Source: Betaproteobacteria bacterium
Lineage (GTDB): Bacteria > Pseudomonadota > Gammaproteobacteria > Burkholderiales > JAHFQX01
Reading direction: 5' to 3'
Length of the DNA: 64,000 bases
Assembly (NCBI GenBank): GCA_023259135.1
Contig: JAHFQX010000005.1
Span: 1 to 64,000, forward strand
Below, one piece after another: positions 51,469 to 63,009 of the stretch. The first letter of the stretch is position 1, and each line of letters opens with the position of its first letter. The notes below the pieces were generated by a model. That model was not told the origin of the DNA and made no database searches. It saw only the letters and a list, made by a program, of their open reading frames with translations. Position numbers and translations under genes: made by a program.

Positions 51469-52359
51469 TCAGTGGGGACGGGATTGGCCGACCTGGGCCA
51501 TGACCTCGGCGGCGAAGTCGGTGGTTTTCTTCTCGATACCCTCTCCGACCACGAACAGGGCGAAGGCCTTGACGGCAGCTCCTTTGCCGGCCACCAGCTT
51601 GGCTACCGTGATATCGGGATCCTTGACGAAGGGCTGTCCCAGCAAAGTCACTTCGGCCAAATACTTGGTCACCCGTCCCTCCACCATTTTCCCGATGATG
51701 TTGGCGGCCTTGCCGGTTTCCGCCGCCTGAGCGGTATAAATTTTCCGCTCCTTGGCCAGCAGTTCCGCCGGCACCTCGTCCTTGGAAACGCACAGGGGCT
51801 TGCTGGCAGCGATGTGCATCGCCAAATCCTTGCCCAGCACCTCATCGCCGCCTTGCACATCGACCAGCACGCCGATACGGGCGCCATGGGAATATTGGGC
51901 CAGCCGGCCGGACGCTTCGATACGGGCAAAGCGCCGGATGTGGATATTCTCCCCCAGCTTCATGATCAATTCCTGGCGGGCCGCCTCCACCGTCTTGCCA
52001 GAAGCCAACGGCAGCCCGGCCAGCGCCCCGACATCCTTGGGCGCCCGCTCCGCCGCGATCCGGGCTACTGCGCCGGCAAAGCTGGAGAAATTGGCATCCT
52101 TGGCGACGAAATCGGTTTCGCAATTCACCTCCACCAGGGCGCCCACCTTGGCGTCGGAGGACACGAAAGCGCTCACCGCCCCTTCCGCCGCCACCCGATC
52201 CGCCACCTTGCTGGCCTTGGCGCCGCTTTTGATCCGCAGCAAATCCGTGGCCGCCTTCATGTCGCCGCCGGATTCCGCCAACGCCTTCTTGCACTCCATC
52301 ATGCCCAGGCCAGTGGCTTCCCGGAGCTGTTTCACCATGCTTGCAGTAATTTCCGCCAT
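51469..52359 (-). CDS. tsf: Elongation factor Ts
   Basis: [42 protein letters not shown]. Confidence 0.98.
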   Translation of the reverse strand: MAEITASMVKQLREATGLGMMECKKALAESGGDMKAATDLLRIKSGAKASKVADRVAAEGAVSAFVSSDAKVGALVEVNCETDFVAKDANFSSFAGAVARIAAERAPKDVGALAGLPLASGKTVEAARQELIMKLGENIHIRRFARIEASGRLAQYSHGARIGVLVDVQGGDEVLGKDLAMHIAASKPLCVSKDEVPAELLAKERKIYTAQAAETGKAANIIGKMVEGRVTKYLAEVTLLGQPFVKDPDITVAKLVAGKGAAVKAFALFVVGEGIEKKTTDFAAEVMAQVGQSRPH

Positions 52360-52396
52360 GCCGCTTAAATCTCCGTGCAAATTTTCAAGTCGTGGG

Positions 52397-53140
52397 CTAC
52401 TCGGTCTCGCCGTCGGCCTCTGCCTCGATGGATTCTGTTTGCTGAATTATTTCCTGCAGCGATTGGTTCCGGCCCTCCAGAATAGCGTCGGCCGCTCCCC
52501 GCGCATAGAGGCGGATCGCTCGGCTCGAATCGTCGTTGCCGGGAATGACATAATCCACTCCTTCCGGGGAGTGATTGGTGTCCACCACCCCGATGATCGG
52601 GATGCCCAGCTTGCCGGCCTCGGTAATCGCGCCCTTTTGGTAGCCGACATCCACCACGAACAACGCATCGGGCAGGCGATCCATGTTCTTGATTCCCCCC
52701 AGGCTGCGATCCAGCTTTTCCAGTTCGCGCTGCAACCCCAAGCCTTCCTTTTTGGCCATCCGATCCAAGGTTCCGTCCTGGATCATGGCCTCCATCTCCA
52801 GCAAACGCTTGGTGGACTGCCGAACGGTCTTGAAATTCGTCAGCATGCCCCCGAGCCAGCGCTGGGCCACGTAGGGAGACCCGCAACGCTCGGCCTCTTC
52901 CTTGATGATGTCCCGCGCCTGCCGCTTGGTGCCGACGAATAGGATGGTCCCTTTGTTGGCCGCCAGGCGGCGCACGACATTCATCGCTTCCTGGTACAGC
53001 GCCAGGGTCTTTTCCAGATTGATAATGTGAATCTTGTTGCGATGGCCGAAAATGAACGGGGCCATGCGGGGATTCCAATAACGGGTCTGATGGCCGAAAT
53101 GGACTCCGGCCTCCAGCATTTGACGCATAGTAACGGACAT
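52397..53140 (-). CDS. rpsB: 30S ribosomal protein S2
   Basis: [45 protein letters not shown]. Confidence 0.98.
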   Translation of the reverse strand: MSVTMRQMLEAGVHFGHQTRYWNPRMAPFIFGHRNKIHIINLEKTLALYQEAMNVVRRLAANKGTILFVGTKRQARDIIKEEAERCGSPYVAQRWLGGMLTNFKTVRQSTKRLLEMEAMIQDGTLDRMAKKEGLGLQRELEKLDRSLGGIKNMDRLPDALFVVDVGYQKGAITEAGKLGIPIIGVVDTNHSPEGVDYVIPGNDDSSRAIRLYARGAADAILEGRNQSLQEIIQQTESIEAEADGETE

Positions 53141-53168
53141 GAACTTTCTCCGGTTAAGGTTAAACCTC

Positions 53169-53252
53169 CGTCCGCCTGCAATCACCCCCGGCGGGGGCAC
53201 CCTAACGTAAGGCGGACGTGTGGATTGGCGTTGCCGCGACCGCCGCGGCAAC
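53169..53252 (-). promoter_or_regulatory. Structured rpsB 5' leader (candidate S2 autoregulatory leader)
   Basis: CGTCCGCCT (53169-53177)/AGGCGGACG (53210-53218) enclosing CCCCC-ggc-GGGGG, and GTTGCCGCG (53230-53238)/CGCGGCAAC (53244-53252), directly upstream of the rpsB start. Confidence 0.6.
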
Positions 53253-53443
53253 GGGATTGCGCCGTTTTGCCACCCCGGCGCGGTCCAAGTTTTTAAGTAT
53301 ATCATTCCACGCCATTTTTTCTCAATGTTTGATGGCGGCCGCAGTACCTGGGGGGGAACTTTGACGCGGAACCGGGACTCGGCGGATTGTGCGGCACGTT
53401 GCCATCCCCTATTCTGTGGCCCTCTGCGTTGCACGGAAGCATC

Positions 53444-54247
53444 ATGCCCATCGTTATCAAGACACCCGATGAAATCGAACGGATGCGGGTCGCCGGCAAG
53501 CTGGCGGCTCAGGTTCTGGATTTCATCACCCCCCACATCCAACCCGACATCACCACCGGGGAACTCGACGACCTGTGCCATGCCTACATGCGGGATGTCC
53601 AGGGGGTCATCCCCGCTCCTCTGAATTATGCTCCGCCGGGGTATCGGCCGTTTCCGCGTTCGATCTGCACTTCCGTGAACAACGTGGTTTGCCACGGGAT
53701 TCCCGGGGAACGCAAGCTTAAATCGGGGGACATTCTGAACATCGATATCACTGTCATCAAGGACGGTTTCCACGGCGACACCAGCCGCACGTTTTGCATC
53801 GGGGAACCCTCCATCTTGGCCAAGCGCCTGGTGGAAACTACTTTTGAATGCATGTGGCACGGCATCCGGGCGATCAAACCCGGCAACCATCTGGGAGATA
53901 TCGGCCACGCCATTCAATCCTATGCGGAAGCCAGCGGATTCAGCGTGGTCCGCGAATTTTGCGGCCACGGCATCGGCCGGGTATTCCACGAGGAGCCGCA
54001 AATCCTGCATTACGGCCGTCCGGGTACCGGACTGCCCCTGGAGCCCGGCATGATCTTTACCGTGGAACCGATGATCAACGCCGGCCGGCCCGGCATCCGG
54101 CAGCTGGCTGACGGCTGGACCGTGGTGACCAAGGACCGTAGCCTGTCGGCCCAATGGGAACACACGGTGCTGGTGACGGAAACCGGCTTCGAGGTGCTGA
54201 CTTGGTCGGAGGGATGCCGGCCCATGCCCTTCCTTCCTCAACCCTGA
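53444..54247 (+). CDS. map: Type I methionine aminopeptidase
   Basis: [42 protein letters not shown]...[20 protein letters not shown]. Confidence 0.97.
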   Translation: MPIVIKTPDEIERMRVAGKLAAQVLDFITPHIQPDITTGELDDLCHAYMRDVQGVIPAPLNYAPPGYRPFPRSICTSVNNVVCHGIPGERKLKSGDILNIDITVIKDGFHGDTSRTFCIGEPSILAKRLVETTFECMWHGIRAIKPGNHLGDIGHAIQSYAEASGFSVVREFCGHGIGRVFHEEPQILHYGRPGTGLPLEPGMIFTVEPMINAGRPGIRQLADGWTVVTKDRSLSAQWEHTVLVTETGFEVLTWSEGCRPMPFLPQP

Positions 54248-54251
54248 ATCC

Positions 54252-56837
54252 ATGCCCGTCGCCGGCCTGTCTGCCACCAATCATCTGTTGGTCACGGCCT
54301 GGAAGGCCGAGTTGGCCATGGGCCGGGCCGCATTGCGGCGGGCCTATGAGCAGCGAGCCAACCCCGGCTGGCTGCTGCGCCGCCATGCCTCCCTGGTAGA
54401 CCGGGTCATCCGCACCGTGTGGCGCAAAACCCAATTGCCCGCCTCGGCGGCCCTAGTAGCGGTGGGAGGCTACGGCAGAAAGCAATTATTTCCCCGCTCG
54501 GACATCGATCTGCTGGTTCTGACTCCCGACGATCTGCCCTCCACCTTTCCGGGGCGAATCGAGATGCTGGTCGGAGCGCTGTGGGATATCGGCCTGGAGA
54601 TCGGCCACAGCGTTCGCACCATCGGCGAGTGCCTGCAGCAGAGCGCGGACGACGTGACGGTCCAGACCAATTTGCTGGAAGCCCGGCTGTTATGCGGTAG
54701 CCGCTTGCTATTCGACAAATTCTCCGCGGCATTCAGCGCCGCTCTCGATCCCCGGGCCTTCTATACCGCCAAGACCCTAGAGCAGGAACATCGCCATGCC
54801 CGGCTGGCCGACATCGCTTCCCGGCTGGAGCCTAACGTTAAGGAAAGCGTCGGCGGACTGCGGGATTTGCACAATATCCTGTGGATCGCCCGCGCCGCCG
54901 GATTAGGAACGGGCTGGCCGGATCTGGTGGCCCGGGGGCTGATTACCGCCGAAGAGGCGTCACAATTGGCCCGCCAAGAGCGCGCCCTCGCCGATCTCAG
55001 AATTCGCCTGCATTACCTGGCCGGCCGCCGCGAAGACAAGCTCCTGTTCGATCAGCAAACCGCCCTTGCGGCGCAATTGGGGGTAGAGGCGCGAGGCAGC
55101 CGGCGCCCCAGCGAGGTGCTGATGCAGCGCTTCTACCGCACCGCCAAGACGGTATTCCAACTCAACGCCATGCTGCTGCAAAATTTCCGGGTCCTGCTAT
55201 TTCCCCGCCCGGAAGCCTCCCCTCAGGTTCTCAACGAGCGCTTTCAGATTCGCCACGAGTTGCTCCAAGCCCGCGGCGAGGACTTATTCCAGCGGGAGCC
55301 TGCCGCCTTGCTGGAGTGTTTCGCGTTGCTCCAACAACATCCGGAGATCAAGGGCATCGAGGCCGAAACCCTGCGCGCCCTATGGCGGGAACGCCCGCGC
55401 ATCGACGGAGCATTCCGCAAGGATCCCCGCAACCAAGCCGTGTTCATGGGCATCCTGCGCGGCGACCGGTGGGTGGTCCGGGCCCTGCGGTTGATGAATC
55501 AATACGGCATTCTGGGACGTTACCTACCGGCTTTCCGCCGCATCGTCGGTCAGATGCAGTTCGACCTGTTTCACGTCTACACCGTGGACGAGCACATCCT
55601 CAACGTGGTCCGCAACCTGCGCCGCTTCGCGGTGCCCAACTTCGCCCACGAATATCCATTGTGCAGCCGGCTGATGGACGATTTCGCCAGGCCGGAGGCG
55701 CTCTACCTGGCCGGATTGTTCCACGACATCGCCAAGGGACGGGGGGGCGACCATTCCGAATTGGGCGCCCGGGATGCCCGCCGTTTCTGCTTACGGCACG
55801 GTCTCGGACGGGAAGATACGGACCTGGTGGCCTGGCTGGTGCGGCATCATCTGCTGATGTCCGCCACCGCCCAGAAAAAAGACATTTTCGATCCCGACGT
55901 GATCCGCGGATTCGCCGCCCGGATGGGCAACGAACGCCGGCTGGTGGCGCTGTATCTGCTCACCGTGGCCGATGTCCGGGGCACCAGCCCCAAGGTCTGG
56001 AACGCCTGGAAAGCCAAATTGCTGGAGGACTTGTTTTTCCTCACCCGCAACCAGCTGAGGGGCGTCACCCTCAATGCCGAGGACAGCCTGCAAATCCGCC
56101 AAAAAGAAGCCCTGAACCGGTTGCGACTCTACGGCATTGGCCCAGGCGCTCAACAGCGTCTCTGGGATCAACTGGACACGGGATATTTCCTGCGCCACAG
56201 CGCCGAGGAAATCGCCTGGCACACCCGGCAGCTCTACTATCGCCCCCAATCCGAAAGGCCCGTGGTACGGGCCCGCCTCAGCCCCGCCGGAGAGGGACTG
56301 CAAGTGCTGGTCTATACCCCGGACCAAGCCGGTCTGTTTGCCCGGATCTGTGGGTTCTTCGAGCGCATCAACTACAACATCATGGAAGCCAAAGTCTATA
56401 CCACCCGCAGCGGTTACGCCCTGGATACCTTGCAAGCCATGGAAGCCTCGGGCCACGCCAGCTACCACTATCGGGACTTTATCAGCTTCGTGGAGCATGA
56501 ATTGGCCGAAACCCTGCAACGCAAAGCTCCCCTCGAACCCATTGCCGCGGGACGAATGACCCGGCAAGTCAAGCACTATCCCATCACTCCGGAAGTCAAT
56601 ATCGTCCCCGACGAGAAAGGCTTGTATCACGTCCTTTCGGTCCTCGCCGGGGACCGCCCCGGACTGCTCTCCCGAGTGGCCCGAACCCTCCTGGCCCATG
56701 GCATCAGCATCGAAATGGCCAAGATCAACACCCTCGGCGAACGGGCCGAGGATACTTTCCTGGTTCGAGGCGGTGACTTGGAAAATCCAAAAGACCTGGT
56801 TCGGCTGGAACAGGAGCTGATCGTTGAGTTAAGATAA
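54252..56837 (+). CDS. glnD: Bifunctional PII uridylyltransferase/uridylyl-removing enzyme
   Basis: [22 protein letters not shown] nucleotidyltransferase motif; HD motif [18 protein letters not shown]; two C-terminal ACT domains. Confidence 0.97.
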   Translation: MPVAGLSATNHLLVTAWKAELAMGRAALRRAYEQRANPGWLLRRHASLVDRVIRTVWRKTQLPASAALVAVGGYGRKQLFPRSDIDLLVLTPDDLPSTFPGRIEMLVGALWDIGLEIGHSVRTIGECLQQSADDVTVQTNLLEARLLCGSRLLFDKFSAAFSAALDPRAFYTAKTLEQEHRHARLADIASRLEPNVKESVGGLRDLHNILWIARAAGLGTGWPDLVARGLITAEEASQLARQERALADLRIRLHYLAGRREDKLLFDQQTALAAQLGVEARGSRRPSEVLMQRFYRTAKTVFQLNAMLLQNFRVLLFPRPEASPQVLNERFQIRHELLQARGEDLFQREPAALLECFALLQQHPEIKGIEAETLRALWRERPRIDGAFRKDPRNQAVFMGILRGDRWVVRALRLMNQYGILGRYLPAFRRIVGQMQFDLFHVYTVDEHILNVVRNLRRFAVPNFAHEYPLCSRLMDDFARPEALYLAGLFHDIAKGRGGDHSELGARDARRFCLRHGLGREDTDLVAWLVRHHLLMSATAQKKDIFDPDVIRGFAARMGNERRLVALYLLTVADVRGTSPKVWNAWKAKLLEDLFFLTRNQLRGVTLNAEDSLQIRQKEALNRLRLYGIGPGAQQRLWDQLDTGYFLRHSAEEIAWHTRQLYYRPQSERPVVRARLSPAGEGLQVLVYTPDQAGLFARICGFFERINYNIMEAKVYTTRSGYALDTLQAMEASGHASYHYRDFISFVEHELAETLQRKAPLEPIAAGRMTRQVKHYPITPEVNIVPDEKGLYHVLSVLAGDRPGLLSRVARTLLAHGISIEMAKINTLGERAEDTFLVRGGDLENPKDLVRLEQELIVELR

Positions 56838-56998
56838 CCGGCGCTTTGCCTTGCGGTCTTGCAAATATCCCGGATCTGCTGTCGTGGTCCCTTTTCCGGT
56901 TTCGCAAATCCGGGAACTATCGTCGAGAGCTGCCTGCGCGTTAAGAACTAGTGCCGGTTTCTGGGTTCAAACCAACTCGACAGACAAGAAGTCCGGCT

Positions 56999-59236
56999 AT
57001 GCGACTTTCCTTGCGTTTCATCATTCCCCTGGGGCTGGCGCTGGCAGCGATTGCCTATATTGTCGTCCCGTTGGTTGACCAGTTTACCTTGAAGTGGGCT
57101 GTCCGAGATCTGGACGGCCGATCCGCGCTGGTCGCGAATGCGATTCAGGAACCCCTGCAGGAATATCTCCGCACCGGCTCTCGGAACAAGACCTTGGCGT
57201 TCTTCAATAAAATCATTCAGGACGAACGACTATTCGGACTCGGATTCTGTCAATCCGGGCAGGCCCAGCCGATCGCGACCAGGACCTATCCCAACAATCT
57301 CGGATGCCAGGATCTGGGCCATTTTCTCAATCAAAACGAGCATGTCCTGCCAAGTCCCCAAGGACCATTGCACATTTCCGTAAAACCTATCAAGGGCGAT
57401 GAAGCCAATCTTGGTTTGTTGGTATTGGTCCAGGATATGAGTTTCATACAGCACCGGGGCGAAGAAACCAAACGATACGTCTTTTACTTCTTCATCGTGT
57501 TGGGAACCATCATCTCGATGATTACGGTAACAATCGCGCAATTAAGCTGGCGCGGGTGGACGCAGGGAATGCGAGCCCTGCTTCGCGGGGAAGGATTGGT
57601 CCGTCCCATAGGGCAGATCAAAGTGCCTGAATTACGCCCCATAGCCCGGGATCTGCGAACCCTGCTCCGGGATCTGGAAGCCGAATTCCACTCGAGGGAC
57701 GAAGGGCAAATAACTTGGACTCCAGAAGCCTTGCGGGCGATCCTGCGGGGGGAATTGCGGGGGGAAAACATACTTGTCGTCTCCAACCGGGAACCCTACG
57801 TCCATGCTCACCGGGATGGCCGGATCGAAGTACAGCGTCCGACCAGCGGCTTGGTAACCGCGCTGGAGCCCATCATGCGGGCTTGCTCCGGAACTTGGAT
57901 CGCTCACGGCAGCGGGTCCGCGGACAAGGAAACAGTCGACCGGCATGATCGAGTGGGAGTGCCCCCGGGTAAGCCAGCCTACCAGATCCGTCGGATCTGG
58001 CTCAGCCCCGAGGAAGAGATGGGTTATTACTATGGATTCGCCAATGAAGGACTATGGCCGCTATGCCACATCGCTCACGTGCCCCCCACCTTTCGGACCT
58101 CCGACTGGCAGAAATACATAGAGGTCAACCGGAAATTCGCAAACGCCGTGGCCGAAGAAACCAAAACCAAAGACCCGATCATTCTAGTGCAGGATTACCA
58201 TTTCGCCTTGCTGCCGCGCATGATCCAGGACAGATTGCCGGAGGCGACCATCATCACCTTTTGGCATATTCCCTGGCCGAACCCCGAGACATTTTCGATC
58301 TGCCCATGGGGGCCCGAACTGCTTGATGGCCTGTTGGGCAGCAGTATTCTCGGATTCCACACGCAATTCCACTGCAACAATTTCCTCGATACGGTGGATC
58401 GGCTCTTGGAGGCTCGCGTCGACCGTGAAACCTTCTCCGTTTCCTACGGGGGAAAGCCAACGGCAATTAAGCGTTATCCGATTTCCATCGAGTGGCCCCC
58501 AGCCTCCGCTACCCCCGCAGACAGTTCGGGCGATCGGCGCGCCATGCTGAGGAAACGGCACGGCCTTGCGCCGGATCACGCCCTGGGGGTGGGGGTAGAC
58601 CGCATGGACTACACCAAAGGCATCCTCGAGCGTTTTCTTGCTGTGGAACGGTTGCTGGAACTGGAACCCGGCTGGATCGGCAAATTCTCATTTATTCAAA
58701 TTGCCGCTCCAACCCGATCGAGCATCCGACGATACCAGGACTTTGAAAAAGATATGCGGGCCATGGCCGATCGTATCAATGGCCGATTCGGGACCGGTAA
58801 CTACTCGCCGATCATCCTAAAAGCCGAATACCACGAGCCCACCGAGATTTATGAATACTATCGCGCAGCCGATCTGTGCTGCGTGACCAGCCTGCACGAC
58901 GGCATGAACCTGGTCGCTAAAGAATTCATCGCATCCCGGCAAGACGAGATGGGCGTGCTTATTCTGAGCCAATTTGCCGGGGCATCCCGGGAGCTTCCGG
59001 AAGCGCTGATCGTCAATCCCTACGATATCGACCAGTGCGCCGTGGCACTGCATGCCGCCCTCACGATGCCCGCCGCCGAACAACGGGATCGTATGCGCCT
59101 CATGCGTAGCCTGGTCAGGGAATTCAACGTCTACCGTTGGGCCGGGCGGATGCTGTTGGACGCGGCAAGCATGCGCAAGCGGGGACACCTGCGCCACCCA
59201 TCCGATAAAAGGCAGCCGCAAGCCGATCCCGGATAA
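56999..59236 (+). CDS. Trehalose-6-phosphate synthase (GT20) with N-terminal TM/sensor-like region
   Basis: Two predicted TM segments ([45 protein letters not shown]) flanking an extracytoplasmic segment, then GT20 motifs [50 protein letters not shown]. Confidence 0.9.
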   Translation: MRLSLRFIIPLGLALAAIAYIVVPLVDQFTLKWAVRDLDGRSALVANAIQEPLQEYLRTGSRNKTLAFFNKIIQDERLFGLGFCQSGQAQPIATRTYPNNLGCQDLGHFLNQNEHVLPSPQGPLHISVKPIKGDEANLGLLVLVQDMSFIQHRGEETKRYVFYFFIVLGTIISMITVTIAQLSWRGWTQGMRALLRGEGLVRPIGQIKVPELRPIARDLRTLLRDLEAEFHSRDEGQITWTPEALRAILRGELRGENILVVSNREPYVHAHRDGRIEVQRPTSGLVTALEPIMRACSGTWIAHGSGSADKETVDRHDRVGVPPGKPAYQIRRIWLSPEEEMGYYYGFANEGLWPLCHIAHVPPTFRTSDWQKYIEVNRKFANAVAEETKTKDPIILVQDYHFALLPRMIQDRLPEATIITFWHIPWPNPETFSICPWGPELLDGLLGSSILGFHTQFHCNNFLDTVDRLLEARVDRETFSVSYGGKPTAIKRYPISIEWPPASATPADSSGDRRAMLRKRHGLAPDHALGVGVDRMDYTKGILERFLAVERLLELEPGWIGKFSFIQIAAPTRSSIRRYQDFEKDMRAMADRINGRFGTGNYSPIILKAEYHEPTEIYEYYRAADLCCVTSLHDGMNLVAKEFIASRQDEMGVLILSQFAGASRELPEALIVNPYDIDQCAVALHAALTMPAAEQRDRMRLMRSLVREFNVYRWAGRMLLDAASMRKRGHLRHPSDKRQPQADPG

Positions 59237-59256
59237 GAGCGCTTCGGAAAAAGTGT

Positions 59257-60111
59257 GTGGCGGAAAAAAGCATGGTAAAAACGAGGCTGCGAAGGAACCT
59301 GGAAATTCAGAGGAATAGGGAGACGATGAGGAGCCGGGATGGCATGGAAATAGCGTTTGCGCTTTTTGAGACATCGGTCAATGTTCTCGAATCGGCTCTT
59401 TTTCTGGATATTGATGGAACGCTGGCAGACATTGCCGATTCCCCCGCGGACGTCAAGATCGATACCGGCTTATTGCACCTAGTTGAGCGGATCCATCGTA
59501 CTTCCGGCGGGGCCATTGCCCTGATCAGCGGCCGCTCGATCCATGATGTGGATCGATTGTTTGCCCCACTACGCCTGGCGATTGCGGGACAACATGGAAT
59601 CGAGCGACGCGATGCGTCCGGAATCGTCCACACACACGCATTTGCCACCGCTCCCCTGAGAGAAATGGCCGAGCGGGTTCGGAAGTTCGCCGTCGGCCAT
59701 CCGGGCGTCGATATCGAGGAAAAGGGATTCACTCTGGCGGTCCACTATCGCAGAGCTCCGGATCTGGGCGAACAAGTCCGAATGCTGCTGGAGCAAATGG
59801 TGGCGGCCCTGGACAGCACTTTCCGGCTGCAACCGGGAAAAATGGTTTTGGAGGTCAAGCCGGCGGGCAGGGATAAAGGTACGGCTATTCTCGAATTCAT
59901 GAACGAGCCGCCGTTTCATGGACGGATACCGATATTCGTGGGAGACGACGCGACGGACGAATATGGGTTCACGGTGATAAATCGATTGGGGGGGCATTCA
60001 ATAAAAGTAGGCCCGGAACCCTCGGTGGCTCGCTGGCTCCTTCCCGATGTAGACGCGGCCCGCTGCTGGCTTGCGCAGCTGATGCGGAACACCCATACAG
60101 GGCAACAATGA
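59257..60111 (+). CDS. otsB: Trehalose-6-phosphate phosphatase (HAD family); true start may be downstream of 59257
   Basis: ALFLDIDGTLADIADSPADVKID...VFVGDDATDEYGFTVIN motifs. Confidence 0.9.
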   Translation: MAEKSMVKTRLRRNLEIQRNRETMRSRDGMEIAFALFETSVNVLESALFLDIDGTLADIADSPADVKIDTGLLHLVERIHRTSGGAIALISGRSIHDVDRLFAPLRLAIAGQHGIERRDASGIVHTHAFATAPLREMAERVRKFAVGHPGVDIEEKGFTLAVHYRRAPDLGEQVRMLLEQMVAALDSTFRLQPGKMVLEVKPAGRDKGTAILEFMNEPPFHGRIPIFVGDDATDEYGFTVINRLGGHSIKVGPEPSVARWLLPDVDAARCWLAQLMRNTHTGQQ

Positions 60112-61901
60112 CCATGAACAATCTGGATCTCGCGCTGATCGGTAACTCCAGGATAAGCGCCCTCATAAATTCACAAGCCAGCATTGTCTGGTCATGTCTG
60201 CCCCGCTTCGACGGCGACGCGGTGTTTTGTGCGCTGTTGCAAAAGGAAGTTGAGGAATCGGACTTCGGTTTCTTCTCCATCGATCTGCTCGACTTCGTCC
60301 GATCCACGCAGGAATATCTCTTCAATACCGCGATTCTCGTAACCCGCCTGTATGATCGGCACGGGGGCGCAGTGGAGATCGTCGATTTTGCGCCGCGCTT
60401 TCGTCAATTCGGCCGCATATTCTTGCCCATGACATTGATCCGGAAAATTTCACGCATGCAAGGCAATCCCCGGATACACCTAAGAATCCGTCCCGCTTAC
60501 GACTACGGCCGTCACCGGGCCACCGTGACCTATGGCAGCCATCACATTCGATACGTAGCGCCGGATATGGTGTTGCGGCTGACCACCGATGCATCCATCA
60601 CCGCCATCCTTGAGGAAACCCCCTTTTTCCTCGAGGATTCCATAACCCTGCTGCTTGGCGCGGACGAATCGTTACCGGACGCCGTGGGGGAAATCGGCCG
60701 CCATTTCCTGGAGGAAACCACGGCATACTGGCGCGAATGGGTCCGCTCCCTCTCGATCCCCTTAGAGTGGCAGGATGCCGTCATCCGGGCGGCAATCACT
60801 CTCAAGCTGAACGCTGACGACGATACGGGAGCCATTATCGCTGCCGTGACCACCTCCATTCCGGAGGCTCCAGACAGCGGTCGCAATTGGGATTATCGCT
60901 ACTGCTGGCTCCGGGACGGGAACTTCGTGGTCAACACCCTGAATCGGCTAGGCGCCACCGATACGATGGAACGCTACCTCGGCTACATCATCAACATTGC
61001 CGCCGGAGCCAAAGACAGCCGGTTGCAGCCGGTCTACCGCATCAACGGCCGCTCTATGCTGGAGGAGCGGATAATCGACTCGCTGCCAGGCTATAGGCAC
61101 ATGGGTCCGGTACGGATAGGCAATCAGGCGTTCCTCCAGGCGCAGCACGACGTCTATGGCTCAGCGATTCTCGCCGTAACCCATGTTTTCTTTGATCTTC
61201 GGCTCAGCCGCCGCGGCGACGAAATGCTCTTCAGGCGGCTGGAAATCCTTGGCAATCAAGCGATCGGCGTATTCGACCAAGCCGATGCCGGCATTTGGGA
61301 ATTACGGAATGTCACGCGGGTGCATACCTTTTCCAGCATTATGTGCTGGGCTGCGTGCGACCGTTTATCCCGTATCGCCGCGCATCTGAGGCTTGCGGAA
61401 AAGGCCAGCTATTGGCGTCAGCAGGCCGACCGAATCCATCGTTTCGTCTGTGAAGGGGCCTGGAGCGATAAACGCAACAGCTTTGTCTCTACCATAGGCG
61501 GAAACTCTCTTGACGCAAGCCTCCTGCTGATGCAGGAAATCGGCTTTCTGCACCGCGATGACCCCCGTTTTGCCGCCACCGTTACCGCCGTGGAACGGGA
61601 ATTGAAGAAGGGGGATTTCATCTTCCGCTACGTCGAAGAGGATGATTTCGGCGCCCCTGTCAACGCCTTCATCGTCTGTACTTTTTGGTACATCTACGCG
61701 CTAGTGGCCCTCGGACGCCGCGATGAGGCTCGCAGACTGTTCGAAAACTTGCTTTCCCACCGCAACCCCCATGGCTTATTGGCCGAGCATATCGATCCGG
61801 TTACCGGTGAACAATGGGGGAATTTCGTCCAGACCTACAGCATGGTCGGCGTGATCAATTCGGCAATTCGCCTTAGCCTTCGTTGGGACGAAGCTTTCTG
61901 A
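60108..61901 (+). CDS. Glycoside hydrolase family 15 protein (glucoamylase/trehalase-like)
   Basis: LALIGNSRISALINSQASIVWSCLPRFDGDAVFCALL; RNWDYRYCWLRDGNFVVNTL; ADAGIWELRN; GEQWGNFVQTYSMVGVINSAIRL. Confidence 0.88.
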   Translation: MTMNNLDLALIGNSRISALINSQASIVWSCLPRFDGDAVFCALLQKEVEESDFGFFSIDLLDFVRSTQEYLFNTAILVTRLYDRHGGAVEIVDFAPRFRQFGRIFLPMTLIRKISRMQGNPRIHLRIRPAYDYGRHRATVTYGSHHIRYVAPDMVLRLTTDASITAILEETPFFLEDSITLLLGADESLPDAVGEIGRHFLEETTAYWREWVRSLSIPLEWQDAVIRAAITLKLNADDDTGAIIAAVTTSIPEAPDSGRNWDYRYCWLRDGNFVVNTLNRLGATDTMERYLGYIINIAAGAKDSRLQPVYRINGRSMLEERIIDSLPGYRHMGPVRIGNQAFLQAQHDVYGSAILAVTHVFFDLRLSRRGDEMLFRRLEILGNQAIGVFDQADAGIWELRNVTRVHTFSSIMCWAACDRLSRIAAHLRLAEKASYWRQQADRIHRFVCEGAWSDKRNSFVSTIGGNSLDASLLLMQEIGFLHRDDPRFAATVTAVERELKKGDFIFRYVEEDDFGAPVNAFIVCTFWYIYALVALGRRDEARRLFENLLSHRNPHGLLAEHIDPVTGEQWGNFVQTYSMVGVINSAIRLSLRWDEAF

Positions 61902-61995
61902 CCGGAGATTCTCCTCCGTTTCATCCGCCGCTCGATCTCCCGCCCGACAACAATAAAAAGCCGGCGAAAGCGCCAGAAAACAACCCGCAACCCCC

Positions 61996-63009
61996 ATGAA
62001 GCTCCTTATTGTCTGGCCAGAATTCGCCCTCTGCGCCGGGGTCATCGCCGCCGCCGGGTCGCGCCTGTCCCGCTACGGAGATGTCATCGCCGACAAGACC
62101 GGATTGAGCGGGAGCCTGGTGGGACTAGTGCTGCTCGCCACCGTCACCTCGCTGCCGGAACTCATTACCGGCCTGGCTTCGGTGGCCCTGGTCGGCGCCC
62201 CCGACATCGCCGTGGGCAATGTACTCGGCGCTTGCGTCATGAACCTGGGAATGATCGTGGTGCTGGATTTTCTGCACCGCGAGGAATCGGTCTATACCCG
62301 GGCCAGCCACGGCCACATCCTGTCCGCCGCCTTCGGGATCATGCTGCTGGGTTTCGTGGCCCTCAACCTGCTGCTGGCAGGGCGCGGCATCCGGCTGGCA
62401 GTGGGCTCCGTGGGACTGTACTCGCCACTGATCGTGGCACTCTATCTGTTTGCCCTGCGGGTGGTATACAACCACGAGCGTCGGCAGACCGAACAGTTTA
62501 TCGAGGAATTGGCGGAACGCTATCCGGATCTTACCCTCCGGCAGGCGGCCATCCGCTACGCGTTGGCGGCCAGCGTGGTGATCGGGGCCGCGTTGTGGCT
62601 ACCGTTCGTCGCCCGGCGCCTGGCCGCAGCAATGCATTGGAACGAGACTTTCGTCGGCACGTTGTTCGTCTCGCTGGCCACCACCCTGCCTGAAATCGCC
62701 GTAACGGTCGCGGCGCTGCGCTTGGGAGCGCTGGACATGGCCATCGGCAACCTGTTCGGCAGCAACCTGTTCAACTTGGCCATCCTGGCGGTGGACGACG
62801 CCTTCTTTCTCGAAGGACCTTTGCTGTCTCACGTGTCTCAAGCCCATGCCCTGTCCGCTCTGTCGGGAATCATCATGACCGGGCTAGCCATCGTCGGCCT
62901 GCTCTATCGCCCCCGGGGCAGAGTGCTGGGGACCGTGGGCTGGGTCAGCGTGATGCTCGCCTGGATCTGGTTTTCCAACGCTTACATCCTGTATCGCCAT
63001 GGATCGTAA
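61996..63009 (+). CDS. Sodium/calcium exchanger family (CaCA) membrane antiporter
   Basis: Two alpha-repeats: VTSLPELITGLASVALVGAPDIAVGNVLGACVMNLG and ATTLPEIAVTVAALRLGALDMAIGNLFGSNLFNLAILAV. Confidence 0.9.
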   Translation: MKLLIVWPEFALCAGVIAAAGSRLSRYGDVIADKTGLSGSLVGLVLLATVTSLPELITGLASVALVGAPDIAVGNVLGACVMNLGMIVVLDFLHREESVYTRASHGHILSAAFGIMLLGFVALNLLLAGRGIRLAVGSVGLYSPLIVALYLFALRVVYNHERRQTEQFIEELAERYPDLTLRQAAIRYALAASVVIGAALWLPFVARRLAAAMHWNETFVGTLFVSLATTLPEIAVTVAALRLGALDMAIGNLFGSNLFNLAILAVDDAFFLEGPLLSHVSQAHALSALSGIIMTGLAIVGLLYRPRGRVLGTVGWVSVMLAWIWFSNAYILYRHGS

